From Stenotrophomonas sp. 278 (GTDB lineage: Bacteria > Pseudomonadota > Gammaproteobacteria > Xanthomonadales > Xanthomonadaceae): a DNA stretch of 41,523 nucleotides. The stretch lies in contig NZ_RHPP01000020.1 of the NCBI RefSeq assembly GCF_003935715.1, forward strand, positions 1 to 41,523. The letters run 5' to 3'. The translations under genes and the position numbers were made by a program. Positions 32,926 to 41,504 of this stretch are shown here, in pieces. The notes below the pieces were generated by a model. It saw only the letters and a list, made by a program, of their open reading frames with translations. It searched no databases and was not told the origin of the DNA. Position 1 is the first letter of the stretch. Each line of letters starts with the position of its first letter.

Positions 32926-34773
32926 ATGGAAACCGCGCTGACGCTGACCAACGACATGAAGCTCGTCCTCGGGCTGGTTGGTTTCACGATGGCGATGTTC
33001 CTGTTCGAGCGCATCCGCGCCGACGTGGTGGCACTGGTGGTGCTGGTGGTGCTGGGCGTCACCGGGCTGATCGCGCCTGAAGAGATCTTCGGCGGCTTCT
33101 CTGGTAACGCGGTGATGAGCATCATCGCCACCACCATTCTCGGCGCGGGCCTGGACCGCACCGGGGCGCTGAACCGGCTGGCGGCGTGGCTGCTGCGACG
33201 CGGCCACGGCGTCGAACAGCGGCTGCTGATGATGACCACCGCCATCGCCGGCCTGAACTCGTCCTTCATGCAGAATCCGTCGGTGATGGCGCTGTACCTG
33301 CCGGTGGCGTCGCGGCTGGCGGCACGCACCGGGCTGACCCTGCAGCGTCTGCTGCTGCCGATTGCCGCTGCCATCGTGATGGGCGGCGCGCTGACCATGG
33401 TCGGCAATTCGCCGCTGATCCTGCTGAACGACCTGCTGGCCTCGGCCAACAACAACCTGCCCTCCGGCCTGGCCACCATCGAGCCGCTGCGCATGTTCGC
33501 GCCGCTGCCGATCGGCCTGGCGCTGCTGGTGGCCTCGCTGCTGTACTTCCGCTTCTTTGGCGACCGCAAGCTGGTGGAAGAAGAAACGCTGGCCAATGAC
33601 GGGGTCACGCCCGCCCGCACGGAAAGCTACTTCGCCAAGACCTACGGCATCGAAGGCGACGTGTTCGAGCTGGTGGTCAGTGCCGAAAGTCCGCTGGTAG
33701 GCATGACCCTGGGCGAAGCGGAAACCGTGCATGACGCACCGTTGATGCTGGCGCTGAAAACCGGCAACGACACCCGCCTGGCTCCACCGGCGGAAATGCG
33801 CATCTGGGTCGGCAGCGTGCTCGGCGTGATGGGCAGTCGCCAGCAGGTCAGCGATTTCGCGCAGAACCAGTTCCTGCGCATGTCCTCGCGCCTGAAGCAC
33901 CTGGGCGACCTGTTCAATCCCAGCCGCGCCGGCATTTCCGAAGCGGTGGTGCCGCCCACGTCCGAGGTGATCGGCAAAAGCGCATCGGACCTGCGCCTGC
34001 GCAAGCAGCGTGGCATCAGCCTGCTGGCGATCAACCGCGACAAGCAGGTCATCCGCGAAGACGTGCGCAACGTGCCGCTGCGCGCCGGCGACATGCTGGT
34101 GTTCCACAGCATCTGGACCGATCTGGCACAGGCCGCCAAGAGCCGCGACTTCGTGGTGGTGACCGACTACCCCAAGGGCGAGCAGCGGCCGCACAAGTTC
34201 AAGATCGCGATGACGATCTTCGCCATCACCATCCTGATCGCCCTGACCTCCAAGCTGCCGGTCGCGCTGACGCTGATGACCGGGGTGGCCGGCATGCTGC
34301 TGACCGGCGTGCTGCGCATGGACGAGGCCTATGCCTCGATCAACTGGAAGACCATCTTCATGATGGCCGGGCTGATTCCGCTGGGTTGGGCGATGGACAG
34401 CAGTGGCGCGGCGGCCTGGGTGGCCGGCCACACCATCGACCGTCTGCCCACCGGCATACCGGTATGGACACTGGAGATCGCGCTGGCGCTGCTGACCACG
34501 GTGTTTTCCCTGGTGATCAGCCATGTGGGGGCGACCATCGTGATGGTGCCCATTGCGGTCAATCTGGCGTTGGCGGCAGGCGGCAACCCGACCGCGTTTG
34601 CGCTGATCGTTGCGCTGTCGGCCTCGAACAACCTGATGACCGCGTCCAATCCGGTGATCTCGATGATCACCGGCCCGGCCAATTACACCCCGCGCGAGCT
34701 GTGGCGGGTGGGCGCGCCGTTGTCGTTGATTTACACGATCGTGATCGTGTTGATGATCAATTTGATGTTTTGA
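32926..34773 (+). CDS. SLC13-family transporter with central TrkA-C (RCK-C) domains
   Basis: 615 aa. Two blocks of hydrophobic helices (about 10-205 and 425-615) flank a soluble region (about 210-400) with two RCK_C-like segments, each with a GMTLGEA-x-VHDAPLML or IGKSASDLRLRKQRGISLLAINR pattern. This layout is shared by the ArsB/NhaD/SLC13 permeases of the CitMHS/DASS type that import anions such as sulfate or dicarboxylates; the second half contains SHVGATIVMVPIAVNLALAAG and SASNNLMTASNPV, the paired Ser-Asn motif region. Substrate cannot be told from the sequence. Inner membrane. Confidence 0.88.
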   Translation: METALTLTNDMKLVLGLVGFTMAMFLFERIRADVVALVVLVVLGVTGLIAPEEIFGGFSGNAVMSIIATTILGAGLDRTGALNRLAAWLLRRGHGVEQRLLMMTTAIAGLNSSFMQNPSVMALYLPVASRLAARTGLTLQRLLLPIAAAIVMGGALTMVGNSPLILLNDLLASANNNLPSGLATIEPLRMFAPLPIGLALLVASLLYFRFFGDRKLVEEETLANDGVTPARTESYFAKTYGIEGDVFELVVSAESPLVGMTLGEAETVHDAPLMLALKTGNDTRLAPPAEMRIWVGSVLGVMGSRQQVSDFAQNQFLRMSSRLKHLGDLFNPSRAGISEAVVPPTSEVIGKSASDLRLRKQRGISLLAINRDKQVIREDVRNVPLRAGDMLVFHSIWTDLAQAAKSRDFVVVTDYPKGEQRPHKFKIAMTIFAITILIALTSKLPVALTLMTGVAGMLLTGVLRMDEAYASINWKTIFMMAGLIPLGWAMDSSGAAAWVAGHTIDRLPTGIPVWTLEIALALLTTVFSLVISHVGATIVMVPIAVNLALAAGGNPTAFALIVALSASNNLMTASNPVISMITGPANYTPRELWRVGAPLSLIYTIVIVLMINLMF

Positions 34774-34776
34774 AGC

Positions 34777-34797
34777 GTACCGACCAACGGTCGGTAC
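34777..34797. repeat. Palindrome of SMAG family, 3' of the transporter gene
   Basis: GTACCGACC, AAC, GGTCGGTAC, starting 3 bp after the transporter stop. A second, degenerate GTAG element in the same orientation covers about 34828-34853, next to the convergent Rieske gene. Confidence 0.65.
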
Positions 34798-34856
34798 CTA
34801 CCGGACGTCATGACCTGTCGGTTGCCGGTAGATGCCGACCGTTGGGCGGCATTGCG

Positions 34857-35201
34857 TCAGGCCAGGTAGACGTTGCCGTCGCGCATCTGCAGCGCCACCG
34901 CACGCAGCGCATCTCCTTTGCACGGGCCCGCCACACATTCACCGTTTTCCAGCGAGAACGACGCGCCGTGGGCGGCGCACACCAGATGCCCCTCGCGGCT
35001 CTTGAGGAACTGCCCCGGTGCCCAGTCCAGCCGACGCCCCGCATGCGGGCAGATGTTGAGCCAGCCGCGCACGCTGCCGCCGTCGCGGAACAGCACGGCC
35101 GACTCGAAGTCGCCGTCCAGGCACACCTCGACCTCGGCGAACGCACCGTCAGCAATGGCTTCCACGGCGATCAGGGACGACGGCGATTCGGCAACGGACA
35201 T
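34857..35201 (-). CDS. Rieske [2Fe-2S] ferredoxin-like protein
   Basis: 114 aa from ATG 35201. It has the two cluster-binding boxes C51-P-H53 (NICPHAGRRLD) and C75-A-A-H78 (VCAAHGASF), spaced 21 residues apart as in small Rieske ferredoxins, with two Cys and two His ligands. There is no membrane anchor or signal, so a soluble electron carrier is likely; a nitrite-reductase small subunit or dioxygenase ferredoxin role is possible, but no partner oxygenase is in the window. The upstream in-frame extension is low-quality text and was left out. Confidence 0.93.
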   Translation of the reverse strand: MSVAESPSSLIAVEAIADGAFAEVEVCLDGDFESAVLFRDGGSVRGWLNICPHAGRRLDWAPGQFLKSREGHLVCAAHGASFSLENGECVAGPCKGDALRAVALQMRDGNVYLA

Positions 35202-35371
35202 GGCATTCCACGACGGCAAGCGGAGCCCGGATTGTCGCACGCCTGACCGCCGGCTGGCTGGAAAATGAACGCAAGCCATTGATTTGAAATGACAGAATGT
35301 CGCAGTTAATGTATTTTTCACTCATGGGGTCAAGTGACCTCGGATACTGACAACCTGCTGACTTCAGCCGA

Positions 35372-35653
35372 ATGACCGCCATGCTTCGATTCCAGTTCAA
35401 CCAGTTCCGCACCCTGTTCGCGCCGCGCAAGCCGCGCCACCCGCTGGTGCGCGTTGCGGTCGGCCTGCTGGGCTTGGCCGTGCTGGCCGCCCTGGTGTTC
35501 GTGGGCGTGTTCGTGGGCGCGGCAATGATCATTGCCGGCGTGGCGTGGAAGCTGCTGGCCAACCGCAAGCAGGCCGCGCGCCAGGGTGACCCCAAGGTTG
35601 TCGAAGGCGAGTACCGCGTGGTGCGCAAGCAGGCATTGCCGTTGTCGCGTTGA
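35372..35653 (+). CDS. Small membrane protein, unknown
   Basis: 93 aa. A basic N-terminus (FRTLFAPRKPRHPLVR) precedes one long hydrophobic segment or hairpin (about 28-58: VAVGLLGLAVLAALVFVGVFVGAAMIIAG), and the C-terminus is hydrophilic, with GDPKVVEGEYRVV. ATG 35372 and ATG 35381 are both possible. I do not recognise a family; the VxGEYxVV tail looks conserved rather than random. Confidence 0.75.
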   Translation: MTAMLRFQFNQFRTLFAPRKPRHPLVRVAVGLLGLAVLAALVFVGVFVGAAMIIAGVAWKLLANRKQAARQGDPKVVEGEYRVVRKQALPLSR

Positions 35654-35677
35654 GGTCATTCGCGGTTTGAGGTTGTT

Positions 35678-35694
35678 GCCGACCAGCGGTCGGC
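35678..35694. repeat. SMAG-like palindrome
   Basis: GCCGACC, AGC, GGTCGGC between the small membrane protein and the FAH-family gene, 24 bp after the stop. A CTAC complement of GTAG follows at 35696-35699. Confidence 0.55.
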
Positions 35695-35733
35695 CCTACC
35701 ATCGCGTGAACCCCTGCAACAGGACACGCGCGC

Positions 35734-36441
35734 ATGACCGATGTAATTCCCACTCCTGAAACGCCCCGCATCCCGGTCGCGGGCGGCGGCACTTTCCCGG
35801 TGCGCCGGATCTATTGTGTGGGTCGCAACTTTGCCGATCACGCGCGTGAAATGGGGGCGGCAGTGCCTGCGGCAGATGACCGCGGCCGGCCGATGTTCTT
35901 CAGCAAGCCCGCTGATGCGATCGTGGTCGGCCACGACGATGTGATTCCCTACCCGCCGGCGACCTCCGACCTGCACCACGAAGTGGAACTGGTGGTGGCG
36001 ATCGGCCGCGACGCCCCTGCGGGGGAACTGCCGGTCGACCAGGCCGAAGCGCTGGTATTCGGCTACGGCGTTGGTCTGGACCTGACCCGCCGCGACCTGC
36101 AGGCGGCCGCCAAGGCCAAGGGCCATCCCTGGGATACGGCGAAGGGTTTTGACTATTCGGCACCGGTCAGCGAGCTGGTGCCGGCCGGGGAAGTAGGCGA
36201 CCTTGCCGCGCTGAACCTTTCGCTGGAGATCAACGGCGAAGTGCGCCAGCAGTCGCTGCTGGACCAGATGATCTGGAACGTGCCTGAAATCCTGCACGAA
36301 CTGTCCAAGCTGTGGGCCCTGCGCGCCGGCGATCTGGTGTTCATGGGCACGCCCAGTGGCGTGGCAGCGCTCAAGCCGGGCGACCGCTTCAGTGCACGGC
36401 TGGAAAATGTGGCCGAACGCCACGGCATCATCGGCGGATGA
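35734..36441 (+). CDS. Fumarylacetoacetate hydrolase (FAH) family protein
   Basis: 235 aa. Typical FAH fold marks: [28 protein letters not shown], the metal-binding [12 protein letters not shown] and [16 protein letters not shown], then KGFDYSAP and [15 protein letters not shown]. Family members hydrolyse acylpyruvates or decarboxylate oxaloacetate; the short length fits the acylpyruvase/YcgM type rather than true fumarylacetoacetase. CAGGAC lies upstream. Cytoplasmic. Confidence 0.93.
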   Translation: MTDVIPTPETPRIPVAGGGTFPVRRIYCVGRNFADHAREMGAAVPAADDRGRPMFFSKPADAIVVGHDDVIPYPPATSDLHHEVELVVAIGRDAPAGELPVDQAEALVFGYGVGLDLTRRDLQAAAKAKGHPWDTAKGFDYSAPVSELVPAGEVGDLAALNLSLEINGEVRQQSLLDQMIWNVPEILHELSKLWALRAGDLVFMGTPSGVAALKPGDRFSARLENVAERHGIIGG

Positions 36442-36496
36442 CATCGGCTGCGATACCCTGCCTTGCCTTTTGAAATGCACCGCACAGGAGAACCCG

Positions 36497-36901
36497 ATGG
36501 GAATGCTGACTGAGTTCAAGGAATTTGCCATGCGTGGCAACGTCATCGACCTGGCGGTCGGCGTTGTCATCGGTGCGGCATTCGGCAAGATCGTCACCGC
36601 GCTGGTCGACAAGATCATCATGCCGCCGCTGGGTTACCTGATCGGCCGTGTGGATTTCTCGGAACTGGCATGGACGTTGTCACCGGCCCGGGTGGCGGCT
36701 GACGGCACCGAGATTCCCGCCGTGGTGATCGGCTACGGCGATTTCCTCAACACGCTGGTGCAGTTCATCATCGTGGCGTTCGCGATCTTCATGGTGGTGA
36801 AGGTCATCAACCGCATTGCCAAGAAGAAGGAAGCCGCGCCGGCCGGACCGAAGGAAGAGGTGGTCCTCCTGCGCGAGATCCGCGACAGCCTTCAGAAATA
36901 A
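36497..36901 (+). CDS. mscL: Large-conductance mechanosensitive channel MscL
   Basis: 134 aa. Start fixed by CAGGAG 6 nt upstream. An amphipathic N-terminus ([15 protein letters not shown]) leads to TM1 ([20 protein letters not shown]), the periplasmic loop, TM2 ([20 protein letters not shown]) and a charged C-terminal helix ([14 protein letters not shown]). It releases solutes on hypo-osmotic shock. Inner membrane homopentamer. Confidence 0.97.
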   Translation: MGMLTEFKEFAMRGNVIDLAVGVVIGAAFGKIVTALVDKIIMPPLGYLIGRVDFSELAWTLSPARVAADGTEIPAVVIGYGDFLNTLVQFIIVAFAIFMVVKVINRIAKKKEAAPAGPKEEVVLLREIRDSLQK

Positions 36902-36908
36902 CGGGAGT

Positions 36909-36988
36909 GTACGCACCAACGGTGCGTACCTACCGGTGGGTGGCGACCAGAGGGTCGCCACCCCGGAAATGGAAAACAGCATTTTCCA
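36909..36988. repeat. Three hairpins downstream of mscL
   Basis: GTACGCACC-AAC-GGTGCGTAC (36909-36929), GGTGGCGACC-AGAG-GGTCGCCACC (36939-36962) and TGGAAAA-CAGCA-TTTTCCA (36970-36988) lie in series. The first two are of SMAG type; together they likely end or protect the mscL transcript. Confidence 0.65.
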
Positions 36989-37069
36989 GAACCATGACCT
37001 CCCGCCCATGTGCGGCGGGACGATACTGCTACTCTCGGACGCTTCCGCCCCGTTTTCCGGAGTTCGTCC

Positions 37070-38491
37070 ATGCGTCGCCGCGTCCTTGCCATCGCATCCA
37101 CTCTCGCGCTGCTGGCCTCGCCGGCCTTCGCCGCGCCGTCCACCACCACCCTGCCCCCGGCTTCACTGGGAACCGCCGCACAGCTGCGCGAGCAGGCGCT
37201 GAAGGACGACACCGGCTGGAAAGTGGTGGAATCGCTGACCACCGAAATCGGTCCGCGTATTGCCGGCAGCGAGGCGGACGCCCGTGCGGTGGCGTGGGCG
37301 GTGGCCAAGTTCAAGTCGCTGGGTTTTGACAAGGTCTGGACCGAACCGGTGGAGTTCCCGAAGTGGGAACGTCGCAGTGAAAGCGCACAGGTCATCGGCA
37401 AGCACGCACAGCCGCTGGCGATCACCGCACTGGGTGGCAGCCCGGGCGGCACAGTGGAGGCCGAGGTGGTGCGCTTTGCCGACCTGGCCGCACTGCAGGC
37501 CGCGCCGGAAGGCTCGTTGAAGGGCAAGATCGCCTTCGTCGACTACCAGATGACCGCGTACCGTGATGGACGCGACTACGGCAAGAGCGGCGCGGTGCGC
37601 AGCAAGGGGCCTTCTGAAGCGATCCGCAAGGGCGCGATCGGCTTTGTGATGCGCTCGGCGGGCACCGACTCGCACCGCGTGCCACACACCGGCATCACCC
37701 GCTTTGACGAAGGCCTGACGCCGGTGCCGTCGGCGGCACTCTCTGTGCCCGATGCCAACCAGCTGGCACGCCTGGTCGCGCTGGGCGACACCCGCATCCG
37801 GCTCAGCCTGGATTGCGGCTGGGATGGCAAGGCCACCTCCTACAATGTCATTGGTGAGATCACCGGCCGCAGCCTGCCCAAGGAAGTGGTGGTGATCGGC
37901 GGCCACCTGGATTCGTGGGACCTGGGTACCGGCGCAGTGGATGACGGTGCTGGCGTGGCCATCACCATGGCCGCCGGACACCTGATCGGCACGCTCAAGC
38001 AGGCCCCCAAGCGCACCATCCGCGTGGTCGCGTTCGCCAATGAGGAACAGGGGCTGTACGGTGGCAAGGCCTACGCTGAAGCCCACGCCAAGGACATCGC
38101 CCTGCACCAGCTGGCTGCCGAGAGCGACTTCGGCGCGGGCCGCATCTATGCCTTCAATACCGGTTCGCCGAATCCGGAAGGCTCGCGTGAAGCGACCAGG
38201 CAGATCGCTGAAGTGATGAAGCCGCTGGGCATCGAGTACATGGCCGACAAGGGCGGCCCGGGTCCGGATATCGGTCCGTTGGCGGCGAAGGGCGGTGCCT
38301 GGGCCTGGCTGGCGCAGGACGGCAGCGACTACTTCCATCTGCACCACACCGCGGACGACACGCTCGACAAGATCGACCCGGCTGCGCTGGCGCAGAACGT
38401 GGCTGCTTACACGGTGTTCGCCTATCTGGCGGCCGAAGCCGAGGGTTCGTTCGGCAGCGAGGCCAAGCCGACCACGCCGCCGAACGAATGA
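37070..38491 (+). CDS. Secreted M28-family zinc metallopeptidase
   Basis: 473 aa from ATG 37070. A Sec signal peptide covers about 1-21 (ending AFA-AP). A protease-associated insert (about 120-220) contains LKGKIAFVDYQM. The M28 catalytic domain shows the zinc ligands in order: His in GGHLDSWD, Asp in GAVDDGAG, Glu-Glu in ANEEQGLYGG, an Asp in ESDFGAG and the final His in FHLHHTADDT. It resembles bacterial aminopeptidases/carboxypeptidases (PaaP or glutamate carboxypeptidase type). Periplasmic or secreted. Confidence 0.93.
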   Translation: MRRRVLAIASTLALLASPAFAAPSTTTLPPASLGTAAQLREQALKDDTGWKVVESLTTEIGPRIAGSEADARAVAWAVAKFKSLGFDKVWTEPVEFPKWERRSESAQVIGKHAQPLAITALGGSPGGTVEAEVVRFADLAALQAAPEGSLKGKIAFVDYQMTAYRDGRDYGKSGAVRSKGPSEAIRKGAIGFVMRSAGTDSHRVPHTGITRFDEGLTPVPSAALSVPDANQLARLVALGDTRIRLSLDCGWDGKATSYNVIGEITGRSLPKEVVVIGGHLDSWDLGTGAVDDGAGVAITMAAGHLIGTLKQAPKRTIRVVAFANEEQGLYGGKAYAEAHAKDIALHQLAAESDFGAGRIYAFNTGSPNPEGSREATRQIAEVMKPLGIEYMADKGGPGPDIGPLAAKGGAWAWLAQDGSDYFHLHHTADDTLDKIDPAALAQNVAAYTVFAYLAAEAEGSFGSEAKPTTPPNE

Positions 38492-38495
38492 CCGG

Positions 38496-39947
38496 TCACG
38501 ACCGGGCGGTTCCCCATACATCCGGGGCCGCCCGGGTCACCGCCTTCGGGTGATATACCGGGTCGGCACCCTTGCCGCGGCTGGCATCGTAATCACGCAG
38601 GGCCGCCAGTGCCGGCTTCTGCAGCAGCAGCAACGCAATGATGTTGAGCCAGCACATCATGCCCACGCCGATGTCGCCCAGCGTCCAGGCAACCGTGGCG
38701 GTGTTGAGCGCCGAATACAGCATCGCCGCTACAAACGCGACCCTGAAGGCCACCACCGCCAGGGGTGAAGGACGGTTGCGGCTGAGGTACACCAGGTTCG
38801 TTTCCGCGGTGTAGTACAGCGCCAGAATGGTGGTGAATGCGAACGGCAGGATCGCCAGGGCAATGAACGAACGACCAAACCCTGGCATGGCCGATTCGAC
38901 CGCCTGCTGCACATACCGCGGCCCGGCCTCCAGCGCTCCCACATGCGAAACGATGAACTGCCCCGTCTGCGACAGTGGATCGTAGACGTTGTACGCGCCG
39001 GTGGAGAGGATCAGGAACGCGGTGGCGCTGCATACCACCATGGTGTCGATGTAGACCGAGAACGCCTGCACCAGCCCCTGCTTGACCGGGTGTGAGACAT
39101 CGGCCGCAGCGGCGGGATGGGCACCGCTGCCCATGCCGGCCTCGTTGGACAGCACGCCACGGCGCACGCCCCACTGGATGGCCGTGCCGATCATCGCGCC
39201 AAACGCCGCGTCGGTACCGAAGGCGCTGCGGAGGATCAACATGAACATTTCCGGGACCGCGTCCACGTTGAGCACCATCACGATGCCCGCCACCAGCAGA
39301 TAGCCCACGGCCATGACCGGCACCACCACCTGCGCGACCTGGGCGATGCGACGCACGCCCCCGAACACCACCAGGGCCACACCGGTTCCGATAACCGCGG
39401 CCGTGACCCAGCCGGGAATCGCCCAGGCTTCATCCACCGCGCTGACAATGGCGTTGGACTGCGTACCCGGCAGGAACAGGCCACACGCCACGACCGTGCT
39501 GAGTGCAAACAGCACCGCATACCAGCGTTTGCCCAGGCCACGCTCGATGTAATACGCCGGCCCGCCGCGGAACATGCCGCTGCTGTCACGCTCCTTGTAG
39601 ATCTGCGCCAGGGTGGACTCGATGAACGCACTGGAGGCTCCCAGGAACGCCACCAGCCACATCCAGAAGATCGCGCCGGGACCACCGTAGGCAATGGCCA
39701 TCGCTACACCGGCGATGTTACCCACGCCCACACGGCTGGACAGCGACATGCTCAGGGCCTGGAACGAGGACACCCCCGAACCGGAACTGCGCCCCTGCAC
39801 CATGAGGCGCAGCATGTCCGGCAGTGCCCTTAACTGGATGAAGCGCGTGCGCAGGCTGAAGTAAAGACCCACCAGCAGGCACAGGCCAACCAGCAACGGA
39901 CTCCAGACGACACCGGCCACGGAGGTGACGATGGCTTCAATATTCAT
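38496..39947 (-). CDS. Alanine/glycine:cation symporter (AGCS family)
   Basis: 483 aa, about eleven membrane helices. AGCS features: FIQLRALPDMLRLM near the start, SRVGVGNIAGVAMAIAYGGP, FWMWLVAFLGASSAFIESTL, the long RGGPAYYIERGLGKRWYAVL, and GVLSNEAGMGSGAHPAAAAD. Imports alanine or glycine with Na+ or H+. Inner membrane. It starts 16 bp after an outer-membrane barrel gene and its stop faces the M28 peptidase stop across 4 bp. Confidence 0.95.
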   Translation of the reverse strand: MNIEAIVTSVAGVVWSPLLVGLCLLVGLYFSLRTRFIQLRALPDMLRLMVQGRSSGSGVSSFQALSMSLSSRVGVGNIAGVAMAIAYGGPGAIFWMWLVAFLGASSAFIESTLAQIYKERDSSGMFRGGPAYYIERGLGKRWYAVLFALSTVVACGLFLPGTQSNAIVSAVDEAWAIPGWVTAAVIGTGVALVVFGGVRRIAQVAQVVVPVMAVGYLLVAGIVMVLNVDAVPEMFMLILRSAFGTDAAFGAMIGTAIQWGVRRGVLSNEAGMGSGAHPAAAADVSHPVKQGLVQAFSVYIDTMVVCSATAFLILSTGAYNVYDPLSQTGQFIVSHVGALEAGPRYVQQAVESAMPGFGRSFIALAILPFAFTTILALYYTAETNLVYLSRNRPSPLAVVAFRVAFVAAMLYSALNTATVAWTLGDIGVGMMCWLNIIALLLLQKPALAALRDYDASRGKGADPVYHPKAVTRAAPDVWGTARS

Positions 39948-39963
39948 GGGAACCCCCGATGGT

Positions 39964-40935
39964 TCAGAAGAACATGCCCAGCGCGATCTGCGGGCTGATG
40001 TAGTGCCCGGTGTTGCGGCCGGCCACGGAGAACTCCACGCCGGCGATCAGACCGACGTTGGGCGAGAAGTGGTATTCCACGGCCGGAGCCAGACTGACCA
40101 CGCGCGTGGCGGGCAGGCGCAGCTCCACCCGCTCCGCGCTGCCGTCAGCACCCGGCGCATAACCGCTCAGGCGGCGGTCGGACTGGCGGCTGGCGGCGAC
40201 TTCGAACACGCCCACCCAGCGCGAGCTGAAGCTGTACTCGGCGGCGGCGGAGACGCCCAGCAGCGAGCCGGGTGCATAGTTGCCACGGAAGCCGTCAGGC
40301 GTGCCGTATACGCTGTTGTCGTTGAGCGCGACCCGCGCCGGCGACGGGCTGGCGGTGAGCTGCGCGCGCCAGCGCAGCGGGCGCTCGTTGGGCATCCAGA
40401 TGACCTGCTGCATGCCCAGGCCGAAGCTGGTGCGCTGCACGCCATCGCCCTGGGCGTTGAGCGGATTGCCACCGATGCGGTCGTAGCTGCCGGTGGCATA
40501 GCGCTGGGTGACCGAGACGGAAATGGCCGGGCGGGTGCCATCTTCGTTCGACTTCTGCAGTGCGTACTGCACCATGGCGGTGGTGTCACCTGCACGGAAG
40601 CCGCGGCTGCGGGCTCCTTCCGCTTCCACCCGGGCGGCACTCAGATTGACCTGCGCGGTCACGCGCTCACCCAGGCCGTAGGCGATCGGCAACACCATCA
40701 GCCAGGCGCTGCTGTCCGGACTGTCATGGCGACGGCCTTCACCGTCGTAGAAGCGGTCACTGTCGGTACGGATCAGGTACGGCTCGACATAGGCGTTGCC
40801 CTTGGGCATGCCGGCAGGATTGGGGGTGATCAGCGGACCGGTGAAGTTGACGCCGTCCAGGGTGCGGCCGCTGGCCGAAGCCACGCCGGGAACGAAGAAC
40901 AGGGTGGCCAGGGCCAGGGGAATCAAACGCGACAT
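39964..40935 (-). CDS. Outer-membrane beta-barrel protein, transporter-like
   Basis: 323 aa from ATG 40935. Signal peptide about 1-21 (VASA-SG). The rest alternates short amphipathic strands and turns (AMVQYALQKS, SVSVTQRYATGSYDRIGG, VVSLAPAVEYHFSPNVGLIA) and ends in Phe-Phe, the BAM recognition end. It is like the family annotated as phenol-degradation-type (MetA) transporter porins, though the substrate is unknown. GGAAG precedes the ATG. The 16-bp gap to the AGCS symporter suggests one operon, hinting at shared substrate uptake. Confidence 0.85.
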   Translation of the reverse strand: MSRLIPLALATLFFVPGVASASGRTLDGVNFTGPLITPNPAGMPKGNAYVEPYLIRTDSDRFYDGEGRRHDSPDSSAWLMVLPIAYGLGERVTAQVNLSAARVEAEGARSRGFRAGDTTAMVQYALQKSNEDGTRPAISVSVTQRYATGSYDRIGGNPLNAQGDGVQRTSFGLGMQQVIWMPNERPLRWRAQLTASPSPARVALNDNSVYGTPDGFRGNYAPGSLLGVSAAAEYSFSSRWVGVFEVAASRQSDRRLSGYAPGADGSAERVELRLPATRVVSLAPAVEYHFSPNVGLIAGVEFSVAGRNTGHYISPQIALGMFF

Positions 40936-41114
40936 CGGGAGCTTCCTGTGGTGTTGGAAGCTGCAATCTGCCCAGCGCGCTCCGAGCAAAAAATCGTTAA
41001 ATGTTCAAAGTTGCCGGCGGCGTGCCCGGTGCACCCAAGTTGGTTCCGGACGCGACATGGTGTGTCGCAATTGGCCAGATTTCACGGTGATCGACTGCGT
41101 TGGGTATTGCGCAG

Positions 41115-41136
41115 GCCGGCCAACGGCCGGCGCTAC
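41115..41136 (-). repeat. SMAG-type GTAG palindrome
   Basis: Minus-strand GTAG (41136-41133) followed by GCCGGCC and GGCCGGC arms with an AAC/GTT loop (41115-41131); the same sequence type as the copies at 115 and 3407, in inverse orientation. Confidence 0.75.
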
Positions 41137-41160
41137 CGGTGTCGCAATTGTCGCCTTGCA

Positions 41161-41192
41161 TAAAAAAAGCCCGGTCGCAGTGCGGCCGGGCT
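41161..41192 (-). terminator. Intrinsic terminator of the rlmB-like gene
   Basis: Stem AGCCCGG/CCGGGCT (41168-41174 with 41186-41192) plus a 4-bp inner stem, followed on the minus strand by seven T. Confidence 0.85.
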
Positions 41193-41345
41193 ACCGGGAC
41201 TTATGACACCCCGCGCGGTGAATGACACGGACGATCCGTGAACCGGGCCACGGTGCCGCACTGCGTGGGTGTCTCTCCTCACCAACGCAATACGGTACTG
41301 CGATCCGCCGCGCGGGGCAGCGCAGGTGCGCGCCCCGATCAAACC

Positions 41346-41504
41346 TTACATCGCGTTGCGACCGTACCAATGCGACAGCAGTACAGCCGTGGCCGAGGCC
41401 ACGTTGAGGCTTTCGACCGCGCCACTGCCGGGAATGGATACCTGCAGGTCGCAGTCCTGGGCCAGCGCGCGATCCATGCCCTCGCCTTCAGCGCCCATGA
41501 CGTA
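41346..41504 (-). CDS. rlmB: 23S rRNA 2'-O-ribose methyltransferase RlmB/TrmH-family, C-terminus only
   Basis: The last 52 residues of a SpoU-type methyltransferase: [20 protein letters not shown], then [20 protein letters not shown] and a final SHWYGRNAM. These are SPOUT motifs 2 and 3: the MGAEGEGM loop and the [15 protein letters not shown] knot, which bind SAM and hold the catalytic Asn region. RlmB (2'-O-methyl G2251 of 23S rRNA) is the best fit, but TrmH relatives cannot be excluded from the fragment. The gene is cut at 41504, where adapter sequence begins; the reading frame is exact up to that base. Confidence 0.85.
   Translation of the reverse strand, partial: YVMGAEGEGMDRALAQDCDLQVSIPGSGAVESLNVASATAVLLSHWYGRNAM

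Larger units (their letters stand above)
40936..41345. other. Intergenic region with repeat and terminator only
   Basis: Apart from the promoter side of the 40935 gene, a SMAG copy and the rlmB terminator, the stretch 41195-41345 contains only weak frames and GC-rich palindromic fragments. No gene is supported. Confidence 0.5.

Noticed and set aside
32122-34524. 800-aa open frame on the minus strand opposite trmB and the SLC13 gene
   Set aside because: Composed of His/Gln/Arg/Gly-rich text typical of antisense frames; the plus-strand genes are clear.
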